Source: Thermotogota bacterium (GTDB taxonomy: Bacteria; Thermotogota; Thermotogae; Petrotogales; Petrotogaceae). Taken from it: 64,000 bases of DNA. The position numbers and the translations under genes were made by a program. Below the pieces are notes generated by a model that made no database searches, was not told the DNA's origin, and worked only from the letters and a program-made list of their open reading frames with translations. Positions 1-8,902 of the stretch are shown here, piece by piece. The stretch is taken from the NCBI GenBank assembly GCA_029780115.1, contig JAKOZG010000004.1, positions 498,607 to 562,606 on the forward strand, read 5' to 3'. Numbering within the stretch: position 1 is the stretch's first letter; every line of letters begins with the position of its first letter.

Positions 1-819
1 TTGAATAACATAATCTGCCGATTCATTAAAACCATATGTAATTATAGGTTTATTGGCAAGTAAGAAATCTTCTTTTTTCAATCTATCTAAATTTATAATT
101 ATTTTCCCATTTTCTTTTAGATATTTCATTAAAGAAAGTTTGGTTTTTTTGTAATCTTCAAAGTTTTTATGATAATCTAGATGGTCTCTTGTTATGTTTG
201 TGTAAGAAATGATATCAAATTTGAGGTTTTCAATTCTTCGTTGATCAATAGCATGAGAGGAAACTTCTAGATTGATAAATCTACTCTCATTTTCCGCACT
301 AAATTTGAGTAAGTTTGCTAGTTCTAAAATACTGGGGGTAGTGTTACGAGGTTGTGTCAAAGTTTTATTGTTGAGTTTTATTTCAACAGTACTTATTAAA
401 GTTGAATTTACACCGCTTTCACATAAAATATGGTGAACTAAGGACAGAGTCGTAGATTTACCATTTGTACCAGTAACTCCAACTATGGTAAAGTCATTTA
501 CTGATATCTTATTACATGAATAAGCCAAATCTGCGGTTGCTTTTTTTATATCTTTTACAATGATATAATTTACTTCTTTGTCTTTTGGTAACTTTTCTTC
601 ATTTTCAGCGATAATTAAAGATGCACCATTTTTTAGCGCGTGGTTAATATAATCATGCCCATCTGTCTTATGACCCTTCATAGCTATAAAAACGTCGTTC
701 TTTTTAACTTCAGAACTGTTATCTTTTATACCTTCAATTACGATTTTCTTTCCATCTAAAGAAAGTTTTTCTATATTTTCTCCTAAAATTAGACTTAAAT
801 CTTCTGTTTTAAATTCCAC
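1..819 (-). CDS. murE: UDP-N-acetylmuramyl-tripeptide synthetase MurE (partial, C-terminus off the window)
   Basis: This is the N-terminal 273 codons of a Mur ligase; the gene runs off the left edge. MurE adds the third amino acid of the peptidoglycan stem to UDP-MurNAc-L-Ala-D-Glu in the cytoplasm. The ATP-binding P-loop GVTGTNGKSTT is visible at residues 114-124. It is followed by TPSILEL, by LEVSSHAIDQRR (typical of MurE) and by a TNITRDHLDYH block. The GTG start at 819 was chosen because AGGAGG lies seven bases upstream. From family knowledge, Thermotoga MurE can use lysine, so its substrate here should not be assumed to be diaminopimelate. It is divergent from hrcA across a 222-bp spacer. 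Confidence 0.93.
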   Translation of the reverse strand, partial: MEFKTEDLSLILGENIEKLSLDGKKIVIEGIKDNSSEVKKNDVFIAMKGHKTDGHDYINHALKNGASLIIAENEEKLPKDKEVNYIIVKDIKKATADLAYSCNKISVNDFTIVGVTGTNGKSTTLSLVHHILCESGVNSTLISTVEIKLNNKTLTQPRNTTPSILELANLLKFSAENESRFINLEVSSHAIDQRRIENLKFDIISYTNITRDHLDYHKNFEDYKKTKLSLMKYLKENGKIIINLDRLKKEDFLLANKPIITYGFNESADYVIQ

Positions 820-980
820 CTAGTAACCTCCTCGATTTAACAGGATCATTTTTAGATATGTACATGGTACCATTTCGACAGAATATTTCTGTCTTCACAC
901 CTACTTTAATGCTTTCTATTTTGTGTTTTACAATACAAAATAATACAAAACATAATTTACAATATGGTAAACAAAAATGT

Positions 981-1009
981 TTGATAATTTATCGAATAAT
1001 TGCTATCAT
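981..1009 (+). promoter_or_regulatory. sigma-A type promoter of hrcA
   Basis: A TTGATA -35 box at 981-986 is separated by 17 bp from TATCAT at 1004-1009. A TGC just before the -10 gives an extended -10. It ends five bases before the CIRCE operator, so a repressor bound there would overlap the start of transcription. Confidence 0.7.
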
Positions 1010-1013
1010 ATAT

Positions 1014-1040
1014 TTAGCACTCAAAAGTTAGGAGTGATAA
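1014..1040. promoter_or_regulatory. CIRCE operator (HrcA binding site)
   Basis: The inverted repeat TTAGCACTC, a 9-bp spacer, then GAGTGATAA matches the CIRCE consensus (TTAGCACTC-N9-GAGTGCTAA) with one mismatch in the right arm. It lies between the promoter and the hrcA start at 1042. The right arm contains the GGAGTG Shine-Dalgarno sequence of hrcA, so HrcA binding would give autoregulation of the heat-shock operon. Confidence 0.93.
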
Positions 1041-1041
1041 A

Positions 1042-2049
1042 ATGAATGTGAAACTTCAACAACGCCAAAAAGAGATATTGAAAACTGTTGTAGAATTATA
1101 TATTAAAACCAAAAAGCCCGTGAGTTCTGAGGACGTTCTAAATAATTCAAATATAAAAGCCAGCAGTGCTACCATAAGAAATGATATGCAAAAGCTTCAA
1201 AAATTAGGATTAATTCATCAACAGCATTCAAGTGGTGGAAGAATCCCTCTTGACCCTGCGTTAAAAATTTATTTTGAGATGGTTAAAGAAGCCTATGACG
1301 TAAAAGGAACTCACATTGAAATACCTAAAAAATACAAACTTTATGATTTAAATCTTTTATTTCAAAATTTAGCTGTTTTAATTTCTCAAGTGTTAGAAGG
1401 ATTAGTTATTTTTGAATACCCTAATCCAAGGTATGTATATATCACTCGAGTCACAATTACGCCTCTTACCGAAAAAAACAGTGTCATAACAATTTTAACA
1501 AATCTAGGTTTAGCCATCTCTAGAACAGTTGAAATTTATGGTTTACCAGTTTCAGATGAGCTAGAAAGACTATTCAACAAAGCTTTAGTAGGTAAATCCT
1601 TGGAAAAAATATTTTCATTTTTGGAAACTAAGCATATTGAAATCGAGGATCTTAGAATAACTAACTTCATTGAAATATTAGAGAATCTAACAGACGAGTT
1701 TAAAAGAACGCGGTACATTTCTGTTGGCTTAGAGAAAATCATCTCAAAATCACAACCCGACTTAGAAACTATTATAACCTTGGCAATTTTGGTTGAAAAT
1801 GATAAAATTAAAGAAGAATTTTTTACACGTTTAGATTTTTCACCTGATATTAAAGTCTTTTTTGGTAATGATATTAACTCAAAAACTTTAAAAAATCTCG
1901 CATTTTTTACAACAACTTATATACTAAATGCTAATATATTAGGAAAAGTTTTATTCATTACAGAAAAATATTGTAATTATGAAAAAAATTATTTATTTCT
2001 TAGAGAATATATATCTCGACTATCTGAAATTATATCAAAAAATTTTTAA
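1042..2049 (+). CDS. hrcA: heat-inducible transcription repressor HrcA
   Basis: A 335-residue protein of the usual HrcA length. The N-terminal 75 residues form the winged-helix DNA-binding part (RQKEILKTVVELYI, then SSATIRNDMQKLQKLGLI and HSSGGRIP). The rest matches the GAF-like and insertion domains of the family. HrcA represses class I heat-shock genes by binding CIRCE, and GroEL usually tunes it. The CIRCE box directly at its start supports both the identity and autoregulation. grpE and dnaJ follow in the same direction, but a 291-bp spacer separates hrcA from grpE. Confidence 0.96.
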   Translation: MNVKLQQRQKEILKTVVELYIKTKKPVSSEDVLNNSNIKASSATIRNDMQKLQKLGLIHQQHSSGGRIPLDPALKIYFEMVKEAYDVKGTHIEIPKKYKLYDLNLLFQNLAVLISQVLEGLVIFEYPNPRYVYITRVTITPLTEKNSVITILTNLGLAISRTVEIYGLPVSDELERLFNKALVGKSLEKIFSFLETKHIEIEDLRITNFIEILENLTDEFKRTRYISVGLEKIISKSQPDLETIITLAILVENDKIKEEFFTRLDFSPDIKVFFGNDINSKTLKNLAFFTTTYILNANILGKVLFITEKYCNYEKNYLFLREYISRLSEIISKNF

Positions 2050-2204
2050 ATTAAGTTATTCTATCTCTCTATTTAGGTAATTTTGTTTTATTAATGACTA
2101 TTTTAGATATTATAAATAAAGGTTTTCGAAGGAATAAAGTTTTGTATTTGAGCAAAGACTGGGACATCAACCCTTTTGCTTTGTTGAAACAAATGCCAAA
2201 AAAT

Positions 2205-2221
2205 TGTAGAGACTCTCTACA
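2205..2221 (+). repeat. small hairpin TGTAGA-N5-TCTACA in the hrcA-grpE spacer
   Basis: A 6-bp perfect stem with a 5-nt loop. The same TGTAGA-N5-TCTACA-CG arrangement occurs at 10401-10417 in the cysS-cheX spacer with a different loop. The changed loop with a kept stem suggests selection for structure, but two copies are weak evidence. Confidence 0.4.
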
Positions 2222-2251
2222 CGGGCTTCTTGAAATGAAAAAGAATTTTTT

Positions 2252-2310
2252 AAAAAATCTAAGTCTAAAACCTTTATAAAATGCATGTTTTAAAATTTCT
2301 AAAGTGACTA
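2252..2310 (+). repeat. recurring AT-rich leader element, copy upstream of grpE
   Basis: The block AAAAAATCTAA...AAAAC..TTT.TAAAAT...GTTTTAAAATTTCTAAAGTGA lies about 15 bp before the grpE Shine-Dalgarno region. Similar blocks lie upstream of cheX (around 10568-10600), the 90-residue gene at 48973 (48880-48938) and, on the minus strand, the gene at 52721-53065 (53099-53158). The alignment was made by eye. Confidence 0.45.
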
Positions 2311-2340
2311 TATTGATAGTTTTAGGAGGTGCTTTTTTAG

Positions 2341-3006
2341 ATGGAAGAAAAAAAAGATTTTGCAAAAAATAATCATGAAGTAAAAAATATGAACGGTAGG
2401 GAGACTATCACTGAAGAAGAAAAAAATGTTGATTTAACCAATGAAGAAATTGAAACTTTGCAAAGAGAGATCCAAGAATTGAAAGAAAAAATTGAAAAGC
2501 TGGAGGAAGAAAAGGAAAAATATAAGAATTCTCTTTATAAATTGACAACTAAATTTGAGCATTTTAAAGAAATGGTAGAAAAAGAAAAGAGAAATGTTCA
2601 ATTTAATACGAAAAAAAAGATCATAGAATCATTTTTGATACCCTTTGAAAAATTAAAAATTTCTATGCAATATAAAGATGATCCTGAATTCATTAAAGCG
2701 ATAGAAATGATATATAAAGATATAATCAACGTTTTTGACAATTTGGATTTAGAATTTATCGTTCCAGAAAAAGGCGATCAATTCGATCCTTTTGAGCACG
2801 AAGTAGTAGAAAAATATGAAACTGATGAAGTTAATGAATACTGTATTTATGATGTTCAATCTATAGGATACAAGTTGGAAGGAGAGGTTATTAAACCTGC
2901 GAGGGTTGTTGTTGCCATTAAACCAAAAGATGTTTGTGAAGATATTTCTGAAAAAAAAGATCAAATGCCTAATTTAGAGGAGGAAGATAAAGAAGGTGAT
3001 CAATAA
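2341..3006 (+). CDS. grpE: nucleotide exchange factor GrpE
   Basis: A 221-residue co-chaperone that releases ADP from DnaK. Residues 30-75 are a long charged coiled coil (ETLQREIQELKEKIEKLEEE), the thermosensing stalk of the GrpE dimer. The C-terminal beta domain follows, with FDPFEHEVVEKYET and the typical GYKLEGEVIKPARVVVA ending. A strong AGGAGGTGC Shine-Dalgarno sequence precedes the ATG. The stop is two bases from dnaJ, so the pair is co-translated. The acidic tail after the beta domain is unremarkable. Confidence 0.97.
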   Translation: MEEKKDFAKNNHEVKNMNGRETITEEEKNVDLTNEEIETLQREIQELKEKIEKLEEEKEKYKNSLYKLTTKFEHFKEMVEKEKRNVQFNTKKKIIESFLIPFEKLKISMQYKDDPEFIKAIEMIYKDIINVFDNLDLEFIVPEKGDQFDPFEHEVVEKYETDEVNEYCIYDVQSIGYKLEGEVIKPARVVVAIKPKDVCEDISEKKDQMPNLEEEDKEGDQ

Positions 3007-3008
3007 TT

Positions 3009-4130
3009 ATGCCAGAAAGAAAAGATTACTATAAAATTTTAGGTGTTGATAGAAATGCTACTCCTGAAGAAATAAAACAGGCATATAGGCAAAAAGTGAA
3101 AGAATGGCATCCTGATAGACATATTGAGGATAAAGAAATTGCTGAAGAAAAGTTCAAGGAAATTCAAGAAGCCTACGAAGTTTTAAGTGATCCAGAAAAA
3201 AGAAAACTATACGATAGGTTTGGATTTGTCCCAGATGAAGGTACCGTATACACCAACCATAGGAGCGGCGGTGGTTTTGAAGATGTTTTTAGAGATTTTT
3301 TTGGAGATGCCGGAGGACCTTTCGGTGACTTTTTTGATATGTTTTTTGGTTCTGAACCTGGAAGATCTGGTTCTTCTACAAGAAAAAGACGTAAACAAGA
3401 AAGAGGAGAGGACATTCATGTCGCTGTGAATTTAAGGTTAGAAGAAATTTTGTATGATGTAAAAAAGTTAGTAGAATACAATAGGTACGTTATTTGCGAA
3501 AGTTGTAAAGGTACAGGAGCGGAAAATGGAACTAATTTTGAAACATGTCCTCGATGTAATGGTGAAGGAATGATAAGGGAAGAAGTAAGAAGTTTCTTTG
3601 GCTCATATGTACGATCCTATACCTGTCCAACATGTGAAGGAATTGGTGAGATTATTGGACGTAAATGTTCTAACTGTAATGGTACTGGTAAAATACTTAA
3701 AAAAGAAAAAGTGGAAGTAAACATTCCTGCGGGGGTATTGGATGGATACACAATGAAAATAAGAGGAAAAGGGAATGCTGGGAAAAACGGTGGTCCATAC
3801 GGTGATTTGATAATACAAGTTAGAGTTTTACCTCATGAAAAATTTATTCGTAGAGGAACAGATCTGGAAACTGAGGTAACAATTAATTACTTAAAAGCAG
3901 TACTTGGAGGAAAGATAAAGATTCCTACTTTAGAAGGAGAAATTGAAGAAGAAATAAAAGAAGGAACAAATCCAGGGACCGTTATAAGAATAAAGAATAT
4001 GGGGCTACCAGAATTTGGTGGAGGAAGAAGAGGAGATCTTTATGTTAAAATAAATGTAGAAATCAAAAAACCTACGAGAAAAGAAAGAAAGATTTTACAA
4101 CAATTAGCCGAAGAAATGAATGTTGAATGA
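3009..4130 (+). CDS. dnaJ: chaperone DnaJ (Hsp40)
   Basis: A full-length type I DnaJ of 373 residues. The J domain spans residues 5-70 with HPD at 34-36. A Gly/Phe-rich linker covers about 86-115. Four CxxCxGxG zinc repeats lie at cysteines 163/166, 180/183, 206/209 and 220/223, followed by the C-terminal substrate-binding domains. It stimulates DnaK ATP hydrolysis and delivers unfolded clients. The Shine-Dalgarno sequence (AAGGTGATC) lies inside the end of grpE. dnaK is not adjacent, which matches the order I recall from Thermotoga maritima. Expression should follow HrcA/CIRCE control together with grpE. Confidence 0.97.
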   Translation: MPERKDYYKILGVDRNATPEEIKQAYRQKVKEWHPDRHIEDKEIAEEKFKEIQEAYEVLSDPEKRKLYDRFGFVPDEGTVYTNHRSGGGFEDVFRDFFGDAGGPFGDFFDMFFGSEPGRSGSSTRKRRKQERGEDIHVAVNLRLEEILYDVKKLVEYNRYVICESCKGTGAENGTNFETCPRCNGEGMIREEVRSFFGSYVRSYTCPTCEGIGEIIGRKCSNCNGTGKILKKEKVEVNIPAGVLDGYTMKIRGKGNAGKNGGPYGDLIIQVRVLPHEKFIRRGTDLETEVTINYLKAVLGGKIKIPTLEGEIEEEIKEGTNPGTVIRIKNMGLPEFGGGRRGDLYVKINVEIKKPTRKERKILQQLAEEMNVE

Positions 4131-4193
4131 GGTATTGTTAGTGGGGGGTGAATTTGAATAGAAGAGAGTTTTTCTAAATTAAGACGGAGAATA

Positions 4194-5060
4194 ATGATAA
4201 AAGATTTTTTAATCATTACTATAGGAGTGGTCATTACAGCATTTGGTTTGGTGTTGTTTATGATTCCATACAATATTATTGCAGGCGGCGTAAGCGGCCT
4301 GGCAATTATTTTTAACCATTTTTTTGGTTGGTGGGTAGGATTACAAATGCTTGTTTATAATTTAATTTTATTTTATTTGAGTTTTAAGCTCTTAGGAACT
4401 GGATTGGGAGTAAAAAGCGTGTATTCAGCGATTTTGTTATCTTTAGTCACGGATCTTTTGCAACAAGGTTTTAAATTGGATCAACTTATCCCCAACCTTA
4501 TCGAAAAATCTGGAAGTTCTACTGTGGAAATAACTTTGCTGTCTGCCTTTTATGGGGGTTTAATAACAGGCTTTGGAATGGGTTTAGTTATTTGGAAGGG
4601 ATCTACAACAGGAGGAACAGATATAATTGCAATGATTTTGAATAAGGTGTTTTCAATAAGTGTTGGAACTGGCTTGATGATAACTGATACCATAATCACT
4701 GCCTCTTCAATATTTATAAATCCTTTACTTCCAATGTATGGGGTGATGGCAATTTTTATAACTGCAAAAACTATAGACGGAGTTTTGGAAGGTTTTGAAT
4801 CTACAAGAACAGTTTTGATTATCAGTGATTATTATGAAGATATTAAAAATGATATATTTAGGGAACTTAATAGAGGGGTTACTTACCTTAATGGAGTTGG
4901 CACCTATTCTGAACAAGAAAAAGTAGTCCTTATGGTAGTTTTATCCAGGAATGAGATAGGACCTTTAAAGAAAATAATAGATAATCGAGATAAAGAAGCT
5001 TTTATGGTAATTTTACCGAATACTGAAGCAATTGGCTATGGTTTTAAAAGAATGTCGTAA
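4194..5060 (+). CDS. YitT family membrane protein (DUF161/DUF2179)
   Basis: A 288-residue integral membrane protein. Hydrophobic segments fill roughly residues 5-200, with the family blocks NIIAGGVSGLAII and WKGSTTGGTDIIAMIL. A soluble C-terminal DUF2179 domain covers about 215-285 (STRTVLIISDYYEDIK, NGVGTYSEQEKVVLMVV). The family is widespread in bacteria and its transport role is not established, so no substrate is given. GGAG lies just upstream of the ATG. The gene starts 63 bp after dnaJ and may be read from the same transcript. Confidence 0.88.
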   Translation: MIKDFLIITIGVVITAFGLVLFMIPYNIIAGGVSGLAIIFNHFFGWWVGLQMLVYNLILFYLSFKLLGTGLGVKSVYSAILLSLVTDLLQQGFKLDQLIPNLIEKSGSSTVEITLLSAFYGGLITGFGMGLVIWKGSTTGGTDIIAMILNKVFSISVGTGLMITDTIITASSIFINPLLPMYGVMAIFITAKTIDGVLEGFESTRTVLIISDYYEDIKNDIFRELNRGVTYLNGVGTYSEQEKVVLMVVLSRNEIGPLKKIIDNRDKEAFMVILPNTEAIGYGFKRMS

Positions 5061-5086
5061 GCATTTAAAAAAGGAGAGGACCGAGA

Positions 5087-6442
5087 GTGGATGATCCTGG
5101 TAGTTTATGGATTTATTTAATATTCCTGATAATGCTTTTATCCTTATCTGGCTTTTTCTCAGCCTCGGAAACAGCGTTGACAGCTATAGGAAGGTATAAG
5201 ATAAGAGAGTTAATAGATGGAGAAAAGAACGAAAAAAAGAGGAAAAAATACAAAGATTTCATAGAGAATCCCAATCACTACTTAACAACAATACTAGTGA
5301 TGAATAATATAGTAAATATCTTAGCTACCTCTATGGCAACAGTTTTTGCTGTGAAGGTGTTTCCTTCATCACATGGCGCAGCAGTGGGAATAGTTACAGG
5401 AATAATGACATTACTTATTTTAATTTTTGGTGAGATTACTCCAAAGGTCTATGCCAGAGAAATTTCTGTTAAGATTTTTAATATAAGTTTTCCTATAATA
5501 TACTTTTTAAATAAAATATTATCTCCAATAGTGTGGTTACTAGTAAGTTTATCTAATATTGTTATAAAAACTTTTGGCGGCGAAACGATTAAAAATGCTC
5601 CCCCTTTAATCACAGAAAATGAGATCATTTCTTATTTGGATATAAGTCATGAAGAGGGAGTAATTGAAAAAAGCGAAAAGTATCTTATGCAAAGAAGTTT
5701 AGAAATGAAAGACACTGCTGTTAAAGAAATTATGACTCCTCGAGTAGATATAGTGGCAATAGAAAACACCGAAACTGTAGAAGAGCTTATCAAAATTATA
5801 AATGAAGAAGGATATTCTAGGATACCTGTCTATAGAGAAACGCTCGACAATATAGTCGGAATAGTCTATGCGAAAGATATATTTAAAAAGTTGGAAGAAT
5901 TAAAAGATCTTGAAAAATTAATGAAGATAAGAATTGCTGAAATTATGCGCAGACCTTTTTTTGTACCCTTAACAATGAATGTTAAAGATGTTTTTAAGCT
6001 ATTTTTAAATTACCATACACATATAGCAATAGTAGTAGACGAATATGGGGGGACAGCTGGCTTAGTCACTTTAGAGGATATAATTGAGGAAATGACGGGT
6101 GAAATTTTTGATGAGTACGATGATTTTTCAGATGAAATAAATATAAAAAAGATAGAAGAAAATTCTATACTAGTAGACGGTTCAACACCTATTAATGATA
6201 TTGAAAGAGAGCTTGATATAGACTTTCCTGAAACAGAATTTGAAACTATTGGAGGATTTCTTTTAGAACATTTTAAAAGATTTCCAAAACCCGGAGAAAA
6301 ATTGTTTATTGACAATTACGAATTTGAGGTAATATCAGTGACAGTTAATAAGATTGATAAAGTTAAAATCACGATTCATCCAGAACAAAAATTAGAAGAG
6401 AGGGATGAAAAAAAGAATGATGAATCAAACGATAATAAATAA
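5087..6442 (+). CDS. CorC/HlyC-type CBS-pair transporter (DUF21-CBS-CorC)
   Basis: A 451-residue protein with the CNNM/CorC architecture. An N-terminal DUF21 membrane domain covers about 1-175 (GFFSASETALTAIGRYK is its signature). Two CBS repeats span about 200-325 (REIMTPRVDIVAIE-like MTPR block, then VDEYGGTAGLVTLEDIIEE). A C-terminal CorC_HlyC domain covers about 340-430. Relatives act in divalent-cation (Mg2+/Co2+) export or resistance; the substrate here is inferred only from family. GTG start at 5087 with AGGAGAGG seven bases upstream. The 3' end overlaps the cytidine deaminase start. Confidence 0.9.
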   Translation: MDDPGSLWIYLIFLIMLLSLSGFFSASETALTAIGRYKIRELIDGEKNEKKRKKYKDFIENPNHYLTTILVMNNIVNILATSMATVFAVKVFPSSHGAAVGIVTGIMTLLILIFGEITPKVYAREISVKIFNISFPIIYFLNKILSPIVWLLVSLSNIVIKTFGGETIKNAPPLITENEIISYLDISHEEGVIEKSEKYLMQRSLEMKDTAVKEIMTPRVDIVAIENTETVEELIKIINEEGYSRIPVYRETLDNIVGIVYAKDIFKKLEELKDLEKLMKIRIAEIMRRPFFVPLTMNVKDVFKLFLNYHTHIAIVVDEYGGTAGLVTLEDIIEEMTGEIFDEYDDFSDEINIKKIEENSILVDGSTPINDIERELDIDFPETEFETIGGFLLEHFKRFPKPGEKLFIDNYEFEVISVTVNKIDKVKITIHPEQKLEERDEKKNDESNDNK

Positions 6443-6815
6443 GTTATATGAAGAAGCTTTAAAAGTCAGAGAAAAAGCTTATGCGCCTTATTCTAAGTAT
6501 AAAGTTGGAGCAGCTTTGTTGACAGAAGATGGCGAGATAATCACTGGATGTAACGTTGAGAACGCCTCTTATGGATTAACTATTTGTGCTGAGAGGAACG
6601 CCATTTTTTCTGCAGTTGCAAGGGGCAAATCAAATTTTAAGGGTTTGTTAGTAGTTGCAGAGGGTGACGATTTAGCAAAACCATGTGGTGCTTGTAGACA
6701 AGTTATGAATGAGTTTGGAGATTTTGATGTATTTTTGGCAAACACTAAAGGAGATATTGAAAGATCAAAGGTGAGCGATTTATTACCTAAAGCGTTTGGA
6801 CCAAAAGATTTATAA
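6417..6815 (+). CDS. cdd: cytidine deaminase
   Basis: A small homotetramer-type cytidine deaminase (about 132 residues) that converts cytidine and deoxycytidine to uridine and deoxyuridine in pyrimidine salvage. The zinc site is clear: a TICAERNA motif supplies one Cys and the catalytic Glu, and PCGACRQ supplies two more Cys. The CNVENASYG substrate block precedes them. The start is uncertain: ATG codons lie at 6405, 6417 and 6420. The first has GAGAGGG with no spacing, so 6417 was preferred. The start overlaps the upstream gene by about 26 bp, implying translational coupling. Confidence 0.93.
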   Translation: MMNQTIINKLYEEALKVREKAYAPYSKYKVGAALLTEDGEIITGCNVENASYGLTICAERNAIFSAVARGKSNFKGLLVVAEGDDLAKPCGACRQVMNEFGDFDVFLANTKGDIERSKVSDLLPKAFGPKDL

Positions 6816-6860
6816 TTTCAAGGTAAAATTGATAAAAATTAGAACTAGAAGGGGTTAAAA

Positions 6861-7403
6861 ATGAAGTTAAAAGAAGAAGAAATTTCTAAAGAAATAATTT
6901 TTAAAGGTAAAATACTTAATTTGGAAATGTATAATGTAAGATTACCAAATGGTAATATTTCAACCAGAGAAGTTGTTGAACATCCAGGGGCAGTAGCTAT
7001 TTTAGCTATCGATGAAGAAGATAACGTATATCTAGTTAAACAATATCGTTTTCCTATCAGGAAAATCTTGATTGAAATTCCAGCGGGAAAATTTGACTCT
7101 CCAGATGAAGATCCTTTAGAATGTGGTAAAAGGGAATTAGCGGAAGAAACAGGCATGAAAGCTAAGGAATGGATATATTTGGGATACATATATACGACAC
7201 CAGGTTTTTCAAACGAAAAAATTCATCTATATGTTGCCAAAAGGTTGGATAATGTTGGTTCCGAACCAGACGATGATGAGTTTGTCGAAGTGTTAAAAGT
7301 AAATATTCATGAAGTTGAGCAAATGATAGAAAATGGAGAAATTATAGATGCTAAAAGCATATGTGCTTTATACAGATACAAACAATTTAATAAAGGTTCA
7401 TAA
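6861..7403 (+). CDS. Nudix hydrolase, ADP-ribose pyrophosphatase type
   Basis: A 180-residue Nudix protein. The Nudix box begins at Gly76 and reads through RELAEETG at 91-98. One extra residue sits in the first gap, as is usual in ADP-ribose pyrophosphatases (PAGK...EDP). The N-terminal strand pattern (VRLPNG, VEHPGAVAILAID, LVKQYRFP) also fits the ADPRase subgroup, which splits ADP-ribose into AMP and ribose 5-phosphate. Other nucleoside diphosphate sugars are possible substrates. Shine-Dalgarno AAGGGG precedes the ATG. It lies between cdd and gltX with short gaps. Confidence 0.9.
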   Translation: MKLKEEEISKEIIFKGKILNLEMYNVRLPNGNISTREVVEHPGAVAILAIDEEDNVYLVKQYRFPIRKILIEIPAGKFDSPDEDPLECGKRELAEETGMKAKEWIYLGYIYTTPGFSNEKIHLYVAKRLDNVGSEPDDDEFVEVLKVNIHEVEQMIENGEIIDAKSICALYRYKQFNKGS

Positions 7404-7435
7404 TACAAAACTCAAAATAATTGGAGGAATAAAAT

Positions 7436-8902
7436 ATGATTTCTGATGTTGTTAGAACTAGGTTTGCCCCCAGCCCAACTGGATTTTTACATGTAGGAGG
7501 CGCTCGTACCGCTCTTTTTAATTATTTATTTGCTAAAAGATATTATGGTAAATTTGTTTTGAGGATAGAAGATACCGATTTAGAAAGATCTACAAAAGAG
7601 TCTGAGGAACAGTTGCTGAGAACTCTAAAATGGCTTAATTTGGGATGGGATGAAGGTCCCATTGTTGGTGGTCCATATGGGCCCTATCGACAAAGTGAGA
7701 GGTTAGAATTATATCAAAATAAGGCTTATGAATTAGTTCAAAAAGGGAAGGCATATGAATCATATATTTATCCTGAAGAAATGGAAGAAATAAAGAATAA
7801 GTTATTGAGCGAAGGTAAACCTCCCCATTATACTTATGAATTAATTTCAAGATTTAATACTCAAGAAAGAGTTAACGAATACAAAGAAAAAGGTTTAAGA
7901 CCAGTCATATTTTTAAGGATGCCGCAGAAAGAATATAAAATAAATGATCTAATTAAAGGAGAAGTAGTTTTCAAAAAAGGCGCCATTGGAGATTTTATTA
8001 TCTTAAGGAGTAATGGAGTGCCTACTTATAATTTTGCTGTTGTGGTTGACGATATAGCTATGAAGATAACACATGTAATAAGAGGTGATGATCACCTTTC
8101 AAATACTTTAAGGCAAGTAGCAATCTATGAAGCTTTTTCTGCAGAAATTCCAGAGTTTGCACATGTATCCATGATTTTGGGACCAGACGGAAAGAAATTG
8201 TCCAAAAGGCATGGTGCAACATCTGTCGAGGAGTTTATTAAAAAAGGGATTTTGCCTGAGGCTTTAGTTAATTATTTATCTCTTTTAGGATGGTCTCATC
8301 CTGAAGGAAAAGAAATAATGGATATAGATGAAATAATTTCAAATTTTAGTTTAGACAGGGTAAGTTCGAGCCCAGCCATTTTTGATGAGGCAAAATTAAA
8401 GTGGATGAATGGACAGTACTTACGCAATAAAGACATTGAAGAAATTTATAAATTGGCAGAACCTTTTGTAATTGAATCAAATCTGTTAACAGAGGAAGAG
8501 TATGAAAAAGATAAAAAATGGGTGGTTAAGGCTCTTGAAACTGTTATCACTTCTATAGAAACATTAAGTGAGATACCTGAAGCAATTAGTATTTTTTTGA
8601 AGGACGTTACTCCAAATCTTAACGATGAAGAATTTTTAATATATTTCAATAAAAGTGGAGTTAGAGAGGCTATAATTTTATTTTATGAGCACACAAAAAG
8701 AAGTGATAAATGGGACACCGAAGTTATAACAGAAAATTTAAAAAAAGCTATGAAAGAGGCAAATCCGCAAAAAAAATCCTTCTATATGGCTTTGAGAAAA
8801 ATCCTAACCGATTCTTTTCACGGTCCTGATCTAGTCAACACTATTTATTTAATTGGTCGTGAAAGGATTCTGCAAAGGCTTGAAAGGGTGATACATATTT
8901 GA
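7436..8902 (+). CDS. gltX: glutamyl-tRNA synthetase
   Basis: A 488-residue class I synthetase that charges tRNA-Glu. The HIGH-type motif is [14 protein letters not shown] (residues 11-24) and the KMSKS-type motif is KLSKRHG near residue 253. RIEDTD and the GPYRQSER segment are also present. An SD GGAGG precedes the ATG. Thermotogota may carry two GluRS-like genes, one of which may charge tRNA-Gln for the transamidation route; which kind this is cannot be judged here. The stop overlaps the TTG start of cysS by four bases (TTGA). Confidence 0.95.
   Translation: MISDVVRTRFAPSPTGFLHVGGARTALFNYLFAKRYYGKFVLRIEDTDLERSTKESEEQLLRTLKWLNLGWDEGPIVGGPYGPYRQSERLELYQNKAYELVQKGKAYESYIYPEEMEEIKNKLLSEGKPPHYTYELISRFNTQERVNEYKEKGLRPVIFLRMPQKEYKINDLIKGEVVFKKGAIGDFIILRSNGVPTYNFAVVVDDIAMKITHVIRGDDHLSNTLRQVAIYEAFSAEIPEFAHVSMILGPDGKKLSKRHGATSVEEFIKKGILPEALVNYLSLLGWSHPEGKEIMDIDEIISNFSLDRVSSSPAIFDEAKLKWMNGQYLRNKDIEEIYKLAEPFVIESNLLTEEEYEKDKKWVVKALETVITSIETLSEIPEAISIFLKDVTPNLNDEEFLIYFNKSGVREAIILFYEHTKRSDKWDTEVITENLKKAMKEANPQKKSFYMALRKILTDSFHGPDLVNTIYLIGRERILQRLERVIHI

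Noticed and set aside
2094-2279. A 61-codon open frame between hrcA and grpE
   Set aside because: No ribosome site precedes its ATG, and it overlaps the hairpin and the repeated leader element. Its sequence resembles no protein I know.
3173-3429. Three overlapping 70-80 codon frames inside dnaJ
   Set aside because: They mirror the Gly/Phe-rich linker of dnaJ in other frames and have no independent support.
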